The notes below the pieces were generated by a model. The model did no database searches. It was given only the letters and a program-made list of their open reading frames with translations, and had not been told where the DNA came from. This document shows, in pieces, positions 1 to 5,873 of a stretch of DNA of 8,224 nucleotides. The DNA lies in NCBI GenBank assembly GCA_905215035.1, contig CAJMOJ010000077.1, forward strand, positions 1 to 8,224, read 5' to 3'. Position numbers and translations under genes: made by a program. Each line of letters begins with the position of its first letter. The first letter of the stretch is position 1. The stretch is from an uncultured bacterium. Its GTDB lineage: Bacteria > Actinomycetota > Coriobacteriia > Coriobacteriales > Eggerthellaceae.

Positions 1-1
1 C

Positions 2-1333
2 TATATCAATTTGACGCATTTAGGTTTTGGAGCACCAAAATCAACAGAAGAAAAACTTCTAGAAATATCTAATCATGCAGCGAACATAATAAATTCGACA
101 GATGTTGTAGATGTAGTAGATGCAACAGAAGCGCAAGACGCGGTAGATAAGGTGACCAAAACAGATGTTGTAGATGTAGTAGATGTAACAGATATAAAAG
201 ATAAGGCATCGGATCCGCTCTACGATAATTATATACTTGATGATTACATCAATCAGGAATTGCTTAGTGCGCAAACTGCTTTGCGGCAAAGTGAAATAGA
301 GTACTCTGATAATGCTTGGTCTAACTTGTTTGAAACTAGCAATACAAGCGATCCTTATTTTGACTACGATGTTTATTATGGGCTCGGTTCATCTGTGCAA
401 ACTGATGTGTTTGAGGACTATATTGATAGGACTTCTGTAGTCGATACAGAAGACACATATCCTGGCGTTTCTGGTTCGTCTAATACCTATAACGATCGCC
501 TCGTTTCCTATCCAACAACAAAGCAGATTGATAGTGGCTTATCGCATGTGTCGCAATCTCATAAATCATTTGTTATGACTATCGTAAGTGGGTCGGGTGG
601 GACAGGTAAATCCTCAATTGCGCTGTTTTCAGCAATTTTGCTTCAAATGCGTGGGAAAAGAACTCTTCTACTTGACGGTAATTTGCAATTTGGCGACTTA
701 AATTATCTTGTTGGAGAAGAAGAGCCTATAACGCTTTTGGATATCATGGAACATCCTGAGCGTATTCAATCGCTTAAATCAACCGATATGATGCCAGCAT
801 ATATTGCTGCACCACCGCGATTGGAACAATCGGAACTGATGTTTACGACACTTCCTCAAACAATTGAGCAAATGAGAGAGCATTTTGATGCGATTGTGAT
901 TAATACGGGCTGTTGTTGGAGTGATGAGCATGTGGGACTTTTAAAAATTTCCAACTGTTCACTTTTTGTTATGGATCAGCGCCCCACCTCAATAAAGACT
1001 TGCAATCATGCTTTGGAGTTCTGTGCAAGAGCTGGCATTCCCATGCAGAATTTTTTCTATGTTCTTAATTTTTCAAGTAAGCAATCTCTTATTACTCCAA
1101 TGGATGTTTCTTGTGCTCTTCAAGGGGTAACCGTATATGAACTCGCTGATGGGGGTGATGAGGTTGGAGAGTTAATGAGTGCAGGACAAAGTGAAGAGTT
1201 AATTGCATCGGGAAATGCTTTTACCGAAAGTCTTAAAACGCTCATGCTTGAACTGGTGCCGGGGCTTGAGCCGGCACCAGGTGAAAGCCAGCCAAAAAAG
1301 CGCAAACGTCGCTTTCTTAAAAAGTCTGCATAG
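2..1333 (+). CDS. tadZ: TadZ/CpaE-like MinD-family ATPase of the Tad pilus (5' partial)
   Basis: This protein probably positions the Tad pilus machine at the cell membrane, as TadZ/CpaE proteins of the MinD/ParA family do. The frame is open to the left edge; the first possible start is a TTG at 11 with no ribosome site, so the true start is probably upstream. Numbering from that TTG, residues 1-185 are acidic, rich in D, T, S and Y, with two copies of a TDVVDVVD repeat at 30 and 51; I see no clear receiver domain. The ATPase domain begins near 189 with MTIVSGSGGTGKSS (P-loop K200), followed by LLLDGNLQFGD at 219-229 and IVINTG near 295-300. The CpaE-like LQFGD stretch and the downstream tad genes support the call. 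Three usual catalytic positions are changed (S195, N224, N298). The C-terminus is a basic tail, KKRKRRFLKKSA. A 187-base gap separates it from tadA. Confidence 0.87.
   Translation, partial: YINLTHLGFGAPKSTEEKLLEISNHAANIINSTDVVDVVDATEAQDAVDKVTKTDVVDVVDVTDIKDKASDPLYDNYILDDYINQELLSAQTALRQSEIEYSDNAWSNLFETSNTSDPYFDYDVYYGLGSSVQTDVFEDYIDRTSVVDTEDTYPGVSGSSNTYNDRLVSYPTTKQIDSGLSHVSQSHKSFVMTIVSGSGGTGKSSIALFSAILLQMRGKRTLLLDGNLQFGDLNYLVGEEEPITLLDIMEHPERIQSLKSTDMMPAYIAAPPRLEQSELMFTTLPQTIEQMREHFDAIVINTGCCWSDEHVGLLKISNCSLFVMDQRPTSIKTCNHALEFCARAGIPMQNFFYVLNFSSKQSLITPMDVSCALQGVTVYELADGGDEVGELMSAGQSEELIASGNAFTESLKTLMLELVPGLEPAPGESQPKKRKRRFLKKSA
98..192 (+). repeat. In-frame direct repeat in tadZ, two 32-base copies 63 bases apart
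   Basis: Bases 98-129 and 161-192 are identical except for one C/T difference (122 versus 185). The 63-base period equals 21 codons, so copy-number change would keep the frame. Inside each copy a 9-base unit, GATGTWGTA, is itself repeated twice and encodes Asp-Val-Val. The product is an acidic, valine-rich low-complexity stretch. Confidence 0.85.
1253..1280 (+). other. Strong hairpin in the 3' end of tadZ
   Basis: CTGGTGCCGG (1253-1262) and CCGGCACCAG (1271-1280) are perfect reverse complements, ten GC-rich pairs around the 8-base loop GGCTTGAG. It lies about 50 bases before the tadZ stop and encodes a Val-Pro-Gly-Leu-Glu-Pro-Ala-Pro linker. No T-run follows on either strand, so it does not look like an intrinsic terminator. 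A role in mRNA stability or in uncoupling tadZ from tadA is only inference. Confidence 0.6.
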
Positions 1334-1380
1334 CTCTAAAAGGGCATGGCTCTAAAAAGCAAGCTTCTAAAAAAAGCAAG
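1334..1380 (+). repeat. A-rich short repeats after tadZ
   Basis: TCTAAAA recurs at 1335, 1351 and 1366. The last two copies are extended as TCTAAAAAGCAAG (1351-1363) and TCTAAAAAAAGCAAG (1366-1380). Further on, GCAAGTT occurs twice near 1408 and 1423. They may be decayed coding sequence of the lysine-rich tadZ tail or simple slippage products. No function is evident. Confidence 0.4.
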
Positions 1381-1427
1381 ATTAGCACAGTGTTGGTCAG
1401 CCAAAACGCAAGTTAGCAAAGTGCAAG

Positions 1428-1455
1428 TTGACAACGTATAAACACACAATATACC
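1428..1455 (+). promoter_or_regulatory. Possible sigma-70-type promoter upstream of tadA
   Basis: TTGACA at 1428-1433 matches the -35 consensus exactly. TATACC at 1450-1455, after a 16-base spacer, matches four of six -10 positions. It lies in the only real intergenic gap and would give a leader of roughly 60 bases before tadA, allowing expression of tadA onward independently of tadZ. The weak -10 box keeps confidence low. Confidence 0.35.
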
Positions 1456-1464
1456 GGTCAAAAC

Positions 1465-1479
1465 ACTAGTGAAACTAGT
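1465..1479 (+). promoter_or_regulatory. ACTAGT dyad just downstream of the possible -10 box
   Basis: Two ACTAGT hexamers (1465-1470 and 1474-1479) are separated by GAA. Because ACTAGT is its own reverse complement, the pair is both a direct and an inverted repeat. It would overlap the early transcribed region of the possible promoter at 1428-1455, a typical place for a repressor operator. No regulator is identified and the arms are short. Confidence 0.22.
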
Positions 1480-1509
1480 AAGAAATCAAGAAGTGTCGAA
1501 ATAGTGAAA

Positions 1510-1518
1510 AGAGGTGAT
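1510..1518 (+). promoter_or_regulatory. Ribosome binding site of tadA
   Basis: AGAGGTGAT matches the anti-Shine-Dalgarno sequence closely and sits just before the ATG at 1521. It fixes this ATG as the tadA start. Confidence 0.8.
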
Positions 1519-1520
1519 AT

Positions 1521-2849
1521 ATGACTCTTTTAAGCGTGTCAGGAATACAGCTTGATTCGGAAAAAGGTGCTTATCAAGACAGCTCATCACAAGCCGCTGC
1601 ATTGAATGAATTAAAAGAAGCTGTATCGGAGCTGATCCCAGCAATGCGGACGGTGACTTTGATTAAGCGTAATCCTCGGCAAGCGCGCAATGAACTTATT
1701 CAAGCTTGTTTGGAGGTGATTGAGGAGAGGCCATGGCTTGCTAAAAACGAGGAAGTTAAACATTGGTTGATAGAACGATACCTTGATAGCGTCTTTGGCT
1801 TAGGACCTCTTGAAAAGCTTTTAGAAGACGATTCTATTACAGAGATTATGGTTAATGGAACGCAGTCAATTTATTTTGAGCGAGAAGGAAAGCTGATCGC
1901 ACTTGAGCATCATTTTGTTCATGACGATCAAGTCTTTGCTCTGATTGATCGTATCATTGCGCCTCTTGGAAGACGTGTTGATGAGTCATCTCCTATGGTT
2001 AATGCGCGCCTGCCAGAAGGACATCGCGTTAATGCTATTATTCCTCCGCTTGCACTTGACGGTCCGCTTCTGACTATTCGTAAGTTTCGGTCAAAGATTT
2101 ATTCGCTAGAAGAGTTGCATATGCTTGGATCGCTCGATAAAAGTGTCATGCAGTTTTTAAGCTGGATGGTTAAAGCAAAGTGCAATATTGCGGTTTCAGG
2201 GGGAACAGGAAGCGGTAAAACGACACTTCTTAATGCTCTTTCAATAGAAATACCGGTAGCAGAGCGTATTGTCACTATCGAAGATAATGCTGAGCTTAAA
2301 TTTTTGCACCACCCTCATGTAGTAAGGCTAGAATCACGTCCAAAAAATGCTGAAGGAGTGGGTCAGGTCACAATTAAAGATCTCGTAATCAACGCCTTGC
2401 GTATGCGGCCAGATCGGATTGTGGTGGGAGAATGCCGTGGAGCTGAAGCTCTTGATATGTTGCAAGCCATGAATACAGGGCACGATGGTTCGCTAACAAC
2501 ACTTCATGCAAATTCGCCTAAAGATGCGATTGCTCGTTTGATAACAATGGTTCGTTATGCCGTTGATTTGCCGGTTGAAGTGATAGAGGCAAATATCGCA
2601 CAAGCAATTAATCTTGTAGTGCAAACAACGCGTGATATGAACGGAAAGCGCTACCTTACGGAATTGGTTGCGTATTGGTATGACGATTCAACGGGTCGCT
2701 GTAGTGCAACAACACTCTATCAGCGTGTATCTTTTGAAGATTTAGGACGATGGATTGGTGTTCCTGCACTTATTCATAGGTGCCTCAAGCGTGGTGTTAT
2801 TACAGATAAGGAGGCGGATATATGGATATCACAACTCTCCTTACGCTAG
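1521..2849 (+). CDS. tadA: TadA/CpaF-family secretion ATPase of the Tad pilus
   Basis: This is the cytoplasmic hexameric ATPase that powers Flp pilus assembly, of the type II/IV secretion ATPase superfamily (TadA/CpaF branch). The 442 residues are a normal length. An N-terminal helical domain (about 1-110) precedes NARLPEGHRVN at 161-171, where the conserved arginines R163 and R169 lie. Walker A is GGTGSGKTT at 227-235 (K233), the Asp box is IEDNAEL at 253-259, and Walker B is RPDRIVVGE ending at E304, followed by CRGAEALDML. The His box is GHDGSLTTLHANSP at 320-333. All catalytic elements look intact, unlike those of the upstream TadZ. The start is fixed by a strong ribosome site. The last 28 bases overlap tadB, implying translational coupling with the platform protein that TadA drives. 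Confidence 0.96.
   Translation: MTLLSVSGIQLDSEKGAYQDSSSQAAALNELKEAVSELIPAMRTVTLIKRNPRQARNELIQACLEVIEERPWLAKNEEVKHWLIERYLDSVFGLGPLEKLLEDDSITEIMVNGTQSIYFEREGKLIALEHHFVHDDQVFALIDRIIAPLGRRVDESSPMVNARLPEGHRVNAIIPPLALDGPLLTIRKFRSKIYSLEELHMLGSLDKSVMQFLSWMVKAKCNIAVSGGTGSGKTTLLNALSIEIPVAERIVTIEDNAELKFLHHPHVVRLESRPKNAEGVGQVTIKDLVINALRMRPDRIVVGECRGAEALDMLQAMNTGHDGSLTTLHANSPKDAIARLITMVRYAVDLPVEVIEANIAQAINLVVQTTRDMNGKRYLTELVAYWYDDSTGRCSATTLYQRVSFEDLGRWIGVPALIHRCLKRGVITDKEADIWISQLSLR
2808..2814 (+). promoter_or_regulatory. Ribosome binding site of tadB inside tadA
   Basis: AAGGAGG lies 7 bases before the ATG at 2822 and within the tadA coding sequence. It supports that start and the 28-base tadA/tadB overlap. 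Confidence 0.8.
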
Positions 2850-3799
2850 GAGCTTGGATTGCTGCCTTAGGTGTAGGTTTTACAGGCTTTTCTATGGTGC
2901 GTGATGTTGTAGAGAAACAACATCGTGCTACTACAATGAGCCACGTAGTTGGGTCGGGTTCATCGCACTTGCAGCGTCTTTTGCTTCGTGGGATAACGCC
3001 ATTTAACAGGATAGCAAAATCAGTTTTACGCTTTAGTGGGATTAATGTATTGATTCAAACGTGGAGTGATGTTTGTAATAAGCGAAATCTTACTACTTCT
3101 CCCGAAGCGCTACTGAGCGTATTAATGATGGTGTCGCTTGTGTTGTTTATGCTGGGAAGCATAGTAGGCTCATCGCCTCTATTTGGAATTATGCTTGTTA
3201 TTTGTATCTTATTGGGAATTGGCATATACGTTAATCGATATCAAGATGATCAAAAAGCACTGTTGCGAGAACAGATTCCGGTAGCAATACAGAGTATGCA
3301 GGCTTGTTTTAATGTTGGATATTCGCTTCCTCAAACCTTTGAGTACCTTGCACAAGAAACAGAAACATCCAATCCGTTAAAGAACATATTTCAGGAAGCT
3401 TCAGCGGCTATTGTTGCAGGAGGATCGGTTGAAGAAGCACTTGAAATAGTTAAAAGAATGACAACGGAAGACACGCTTGTTTTTATTGCGAGCGCTCTTG
3501 AAATTCAACATAAGACCGGTGCGAGCATGACCAGGATTTTGGATTCAAGTGCCCAGGTAGTTAAAAGCGATTTAGCGCTTAAGCGTGCGCTTAAAACACA
3601 AACAGCACAAGTTAAGCTTTCTGCTCAAGTTATTACGATTATGCCCTTTGGTCTTTTAGCTATTTTTTCACTGGTTTCTCCAGGATTTCTGGATCCCTTT
3701 TTTGAGTCATTTGCGGGCATGATGCTTTTTGGTGCAGCTATTTTGATGCAAGTTGCTGGGGTTGTGCTAGTACGCCGTATGTTGACTTATGAGGGATAG
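2822..3799 (+). CDS. tadB: TadB-like inner-membrane platform protein (type II secretion F domain)
   Basis: TadB and TadC form the inner-membrane platform on which the TadA ATPase acts. The 325-residue protein has a hydrophobic N-terminal helix (about 5-24), a cytoplasmic stretch with many basic residues, two membrane helices (about 97-116 and 119-138), then a type II secretion F domain (about 153-283) with the family-style LREQIPVAIQSMQACFNVGYSLPQTFEYLAQE segment split here across 148-179. Two more hydrophobic segments follow near 270-288 and 299-317. The motif KTGASMTRILDSSAQ at 231-245 is typical of F domains. Position immediately after tadA, with overlapping reading frames and a strong internal ribosome site, supports TadB over other F-domain proteins. 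Tad loci encode two such paralogs, and the next gene is the second. Confidence 0.92.
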   Translation: MDITTLLTLGAWIAALGVGFTGFSMVRDVVEKQHRATTMSHVVGSGSSHLQRLLLRGITPFNRIAKSVLRFSGINVLIQTWSDVCNKRNLTTSPEALLSVLMMVSLVLFMLGSIVGSSPLFGIMLVICILLGIGIYVNRYQDDQKALLREQIPVAIQSMQACFNVGYSLPQTFEYLAQETETSNPLKNIFQEASAAIVAGGSVEEALEIVKRMTTEDTLVFIASALEIQHKTGASMTRILDSSAQVVKSDLALKRALKTQTAQVKLSAQVITIMPFGLLAIFSLVSPGFLDPFFESFAGMMLFGAAILMQVAGVVLVRRMLTYEG

Positions 3800-3823
3800 A
3801 AACCTAGAAGGATAGGGGTCTAT

Positions 3824-4807
3824 ATGAAAGCAACGCTTGTAGCCGTTGCGCTTGCTGCGGCTGGTGTTATGGGATTTAGTTTTTGGGTTATCGCAAAGCG
3901 CTATTGCGCTCAGATGCGATTACGAAAGTTATACAAGAAAACAGTAACAAGAGATTCCGATGTTCTTTATATACCGCATTCATGTAATGGATTTGAACGG
4001 ATTGTAGTAGAGCGAATGATGGTGTTGAGTGTCTGTATGGGTAATTCGTATAGAGTAACTCAGAATAGCTTTCACAGGGGTCTGGGTATCATACAACGCA
4101 TGCTCATGAGGTATGGAACAAGCAAGAATAAACGAGAGGTATTACAAACGCTTATTGACCAGGCAGGGCTTCGTCTTCAACTTACGATTGAGGGAGTGGT
4201 CATGTGTCGGATACAAAGCATGATGCTTGGGTGTGTCATAGGATTAGTAATAGGGGCTTGCCTTTCATTAATAATGCTGTTCTTAGGGTGTATTTTAGGC
4301 CTAATACTAGGCTGGAATACTCCAGTTTGGGTTCTTGATCATGTGCGCCAAGAGCGGGGCTCTACGATGGAGCAAGAACTTGGCAATCTTATTGAGATTA
4401 TTATCCTTGGGTTGCGATCAGGTCTTTCGTTTGATAAAGCATTTTCTCTCTATCCGCACTATTTCAAGAGCGCTCTTGCTGACACTTGTGCACTCGCACA
4501 AGCTCAATGGATGCATGGGCTTATTACTCGCAATGAAGGACTTGAATTTATTGCCCATTCTTACGATTCAGCATTGCTTCAACGCGTGATTGCCTCCATG
4601 GAACGATCGCTTAAATTTGGTACATCACTTGTCGATATCTTGGACGCTGAAGTGCAAGAATCACGCGCGATAAGAAAAGCAAAGATGGAAGAGCGAATTT
4701 CTAAAGCGCCCGTTAAGATGCTCTTTCCTGTGGGGGTATTAATTTTGCCCGCTATGTTGATTTATATCATGGGGCCTATTTTGTTGGATCTCGTAAGTGG
4801 TTTTTAA
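3824..4807 (+). CDS. tadC: TadC-like inner-membrane platform protein (type II secretion F domain)
   Basis: This is the second F-domain platform protein of the pair and the likely partner of TadB. Its 327 residues start with a membrane helix (about 4-22), continue with a basic cytoplasmic region to about 125, then a long hydrophobic block (about 131-168, probably two helices), the F domain (about 185-315, with LGLRSGLSFDKAF and MERSLKFGTSLVDIL) and a final membrane helix near 298-318. The ATG at 3824 follows AGAAGGATAGGGG, an adequate ribosome site. It lies 24 bases after tadB and 38 bases before the flp start. Assignment to TadC rather than TadB rests on gene order and on the F domain being close to the C-terminus. 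Confidence 0.9.
   Translation: MKATLVAVALAAAGVMGFSFWVIAKRYCAQMRLRKLYKKTVTRDSDVLYIPHSCNGFERIVVERMMVLSVCMGNSYRVTQNSFHRGLGIIQRMLMRYGTSKNKREVLQTLIDQAGLRLQLTIEGVVMCRIQSMMLGCVIGLVIGACLSLIMLFLGCILGLILGWNTPVWVLDHVRQERGSTMEQELGNLIEIIILGLRSGLSFDKAFSLYPHYFKSALADTCALAQAQWMHGLITRNEGLEFIAHSYDSALLQRVIASMERSLKFGTSLVDILDAEVQESRAIRKAKMEERISKAPVKMLFPVGVLILPAMLIYIMGPILLDLVSGF
4465..4502 (+). other. Adjacent palindrome and hairpin within tadC
   Basis: CAAGAGCGCTCTTG (4465-4478) is a perfect 14-base palindrome. Six bases later CTTGTGC (4485-4491) pairs with GCACAAG (4496-4502) around a 4-base loop. Both are inside the tadC frame; either could arise by chance in a window of this size. Confidence 0.4.
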
Positions 4808-4826
4808 GAGTGGTTTGTTTATTACC

Positions 4827-4836
4827 AGAAAGGAAA
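4827..4836 (+). promoter_or_regulatory. Ribosome binding site of flp
   Basis: AGAAAGGAAA ends 9 bases before the ATG at 4846. It selects that ATG over an in-frame GTG at 4810, which lies upstream of it. Confidence 0.6.
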
Positions 4837-4845
4837 CAATCAATC

Positions 4846-5094
4846 ATGATTACGGCATTTGTTAAAACAACAACAAAAATAAAAGACACAATTCAGAAAA
4901 AAGCAGTTCAAGCCTATGCAAGAACCCAGCTCGGTGTGCGTCGTGTGTTGCGTGATGTACGCGGTCAAGGAACAACTGAATACGCTATATTGGTCGGTGT
5001 TCTGGTCGTTATTGCTATTCTTGCAATCACTATTTTCCGTCCGAAAATTCAAGAATTATGGGATGCCATTGCGGTGGGTATCAATGGTTTGTAG
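4846..5094 (+). CDS. flp: Flp-family major pilin precursor
   Basis: This is the small type IVb pilin that polymerises into the Flp pilus. From the ATG at 4846 it is 82 residues: a basic leader of 40 residues, then G40 followed by QGTTEYAILVGVLVVIAILA. Cleavage after G40 by a TadV-type prepilin peptidase places Glu at +5 and Tyr at +6, the Flp signature, and leaves a mature pilin of 42 residues with one hydrophobic helix and an ELWDAIAVGINGL tail. The leader is longer than in many Flp pilins, where roughly 20-25 residues is common. I chose ATG 4846 because AGAAAGGAAA (4827-4836) lies upstream; a GTG at 4810 in the same frame has no good ribosome site and would overlap that element. Its position after tadC and before other pilin-like genes fits. 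Confidence 0.93.
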   Translation: MITAFVKTTTKIKDTIQKKAVQAYARTQLGVRRVLRDVRGQGTTEYAILVGVLVVIAILAITIFRPKIQELWDAIAVGINGL

Positions 5095-5335
5095 ATTGCT
5101 ACATGCAAGGCAATTTGTATCACACTATATAAGGGGGCATATAAACGATGCGTGTGGACAATCAACGGTTGAATACGCGCTTGTTGTAAGCGGATTCCTT
5201 GTAATTTTTATAGCGATGGGACTTCTTAACCACGCAATAAGCAGTGGATTATTTGTTGAGCATGCTCTTATGAGCGCCTCTCACGTTGTTACTAATGTAT
5301 CCGATGGGGTGTTGCGCGATGTGTTCTTGGTTTAG
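5084..5335 (+). CDS. Small Flp/TadE-like pilin or pseudopilin of unknown role
   Basis: The function is not known; the sequence shows a class III prepilin signal. From the ATG at 5084 it is 83 residues, with a basic leader, G25, then QSTVEYALVVSGFLVIFIAMGLL, giving Glu at +5 and Tyr at +6 after cleavage. The remaining residues (about 50-83) are short and amphipathic, ending in DVFLV. The helix is pilin-like, but the tail differs from the upstream Flp, so it is not simply a second flp copy. The frame is open much further left, but only through flp in another frame. ATG 5084 overlaps the flp stop by 11 bases and has GGTGGG (5073-5078) upstream. A better-looking ribosome site and ATG at 5131-5150 are out of frame. 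I recall similar small proteins from other coriobacterial Tad loci, but cannot verify this here. Confidence 0.75.
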   Translation: MVCRLLHARQFVSHYIRGHINDACGQSTVEYALVVSGFLVIFIAMGLLNHAISSGLFVEHALMSASHVVTNVSDGVLRDVFLV

Positions 5336-5873
5336 GCGTGCTCACCGCTTTCGATGGCAAAGATTTCAGCTAAATCAGCCTGTCAACAATGGCCAAGCAA
5401 CGCTTGAGGCAGCATTTTTAATTCCTGTTATTTTGGTCTGTCTGCTACTTGTTATCCAACCCAGTATTCTTCTTTATGATCGCATGGTAATGGAGTCGGC
5501 TGCTGCAGAGGGATGTCGCATTTTAGCAACGCGTACAGCAAGTCAAGCAGCTGATGTTAGTCATTACGAAAACTTTGTACGACATCGTCTAGGCTCTATC
5601 CCTGAACATGAGAGCTTTCATGTTCATGATCCAATTTGTGCATGGGAGATAGAGCTTCAGGGGTCAGAAACCGCATCGCAGGTATCGGTGACTATAAAAA
5701 ATAAACTTCGGTTGCTGCCTCTTTTTGATTTTGGAGCAAATGCTATGGGGCTTTTAGATGAATCAGGTTTATTCCCGCTCTCGGTTACAGTGCAAATGCC
5801 AACTCAACCTGACTGGGTTAACAATCAGCTGCTCGGTGTAAATCCAAGGAGGTGGGTAGAGCAATGGGAGTAA
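5319..5873 (+). CDS. tadE: TadE-like minor pilin/pseudopilin
   Basis: TadE-family proteins are pseudopilins processed by the Tad prepilin peptidase and needed for pilus assembly. From the ATG at 5319 the product is 184 residues: a basic leader with several Arg, G25, then QATLEAAFLIPVILVCLLLV, with Glu at +5 and the TadE-typical Ala-Phe rather than Tyr. A single hydrophobic helix spans about 31-52, followed by an exported domain with MESAAAEGCRILATRTA (58-74), a common TadE-like helix. The frame is open from a TTG at 5286, with ATG codons at 5295, 5304 and 5319. I prefer 5319 because GGGGTG (5305-5310) lies upstream and it gives a normal leader length; it overlaps the previous gene by 17 bases. 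The C-terminal PRRW is encoded by the ribosome site of the next gene. Confidence 0.87.
   Translation: MCSWFRRAHRFRWQRFQLNQPVNNGQATLEAAFLIPVILVCLLLVIQPSILLYDRMVMESAAAEGCRILATRTASQAADVSHYENFVRHRLGSIPEHESFHVHDPICAWEIELQGSETASQVSVTIKNKLRLLPLFDFGANAMGLLDESGLFPLSVTVQMPTQPDWVNNQLLGVNPRRWVEQWE
5591..5657 (+). other. Nested stem-loop within tadE
   Basis: GCTCTATC (5593-5600) pairs with GATAGAGC (5648-5655). The outer stem extends by A5591-T5657, a G-T pair at 5592/5656, and CC/GG (5601-5602 with 5645-5646) across one bulged A. Inside it, TGAACATGA (5603-5611) pairs perfectly with TCATGTTCA (5618-5626) around GAGCTT. Bases 5627-5644 stay unpaired. The whole element is coding, so a function at the RNA level is inference. 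Confidence 0.45.
5846..5854 (+). promoter_or_regulatory. Ribosome binding site of the tadG-like gene
   Basis: AAGGAGGTG lies upstream of the ATG at 5864. It decides that start: the in-frame GTG at 5852 is part of this site and so is unlikely to initiate. Confidence 0.75.

Noticed and set aside
59..289. Minus-strand open frame of 76 codons opposite the tadZ repeats
   Set aside because: Its tyrosine, isoleucine and cysteine-rich product is the mirror of the GATGTWGTA repeats on the coding strand and has no family resemblance.
1346..1441. A 31-codon + strand open frame with ATG in the tadZ-tadA gap
   Set aside because: It has only a weak GGG before the ATG, its lysine-rich product resembles decayed tadZ tail sequence, and its end runs over the possible promoter.
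1334..1520. Intrinsic terminator between tadZ and tadA
   Set aside because: No GC-rich stem followed by a T-run is present; the hairpin at 1253-1280 lacks the T-run.
4335..4589. An 84-codon + strand open frame inside tadC
   Set aside because: It lies in a different frame within a clear F-domain gene and shows no domain of its own.
4810..4845. GTG start extending the Flp pilin by 12 residues
   Set aside because: There is no ribosome site before it, and the AGAAAGGAAA element serving ATG 4846 lies inside the extension.
4842..4851. AATCATGATT palindrome across the flp start codon
   Set aside because: A ten-base perfect palindrome is expected several times by chance in this length and nothing else supports a regulatory site.
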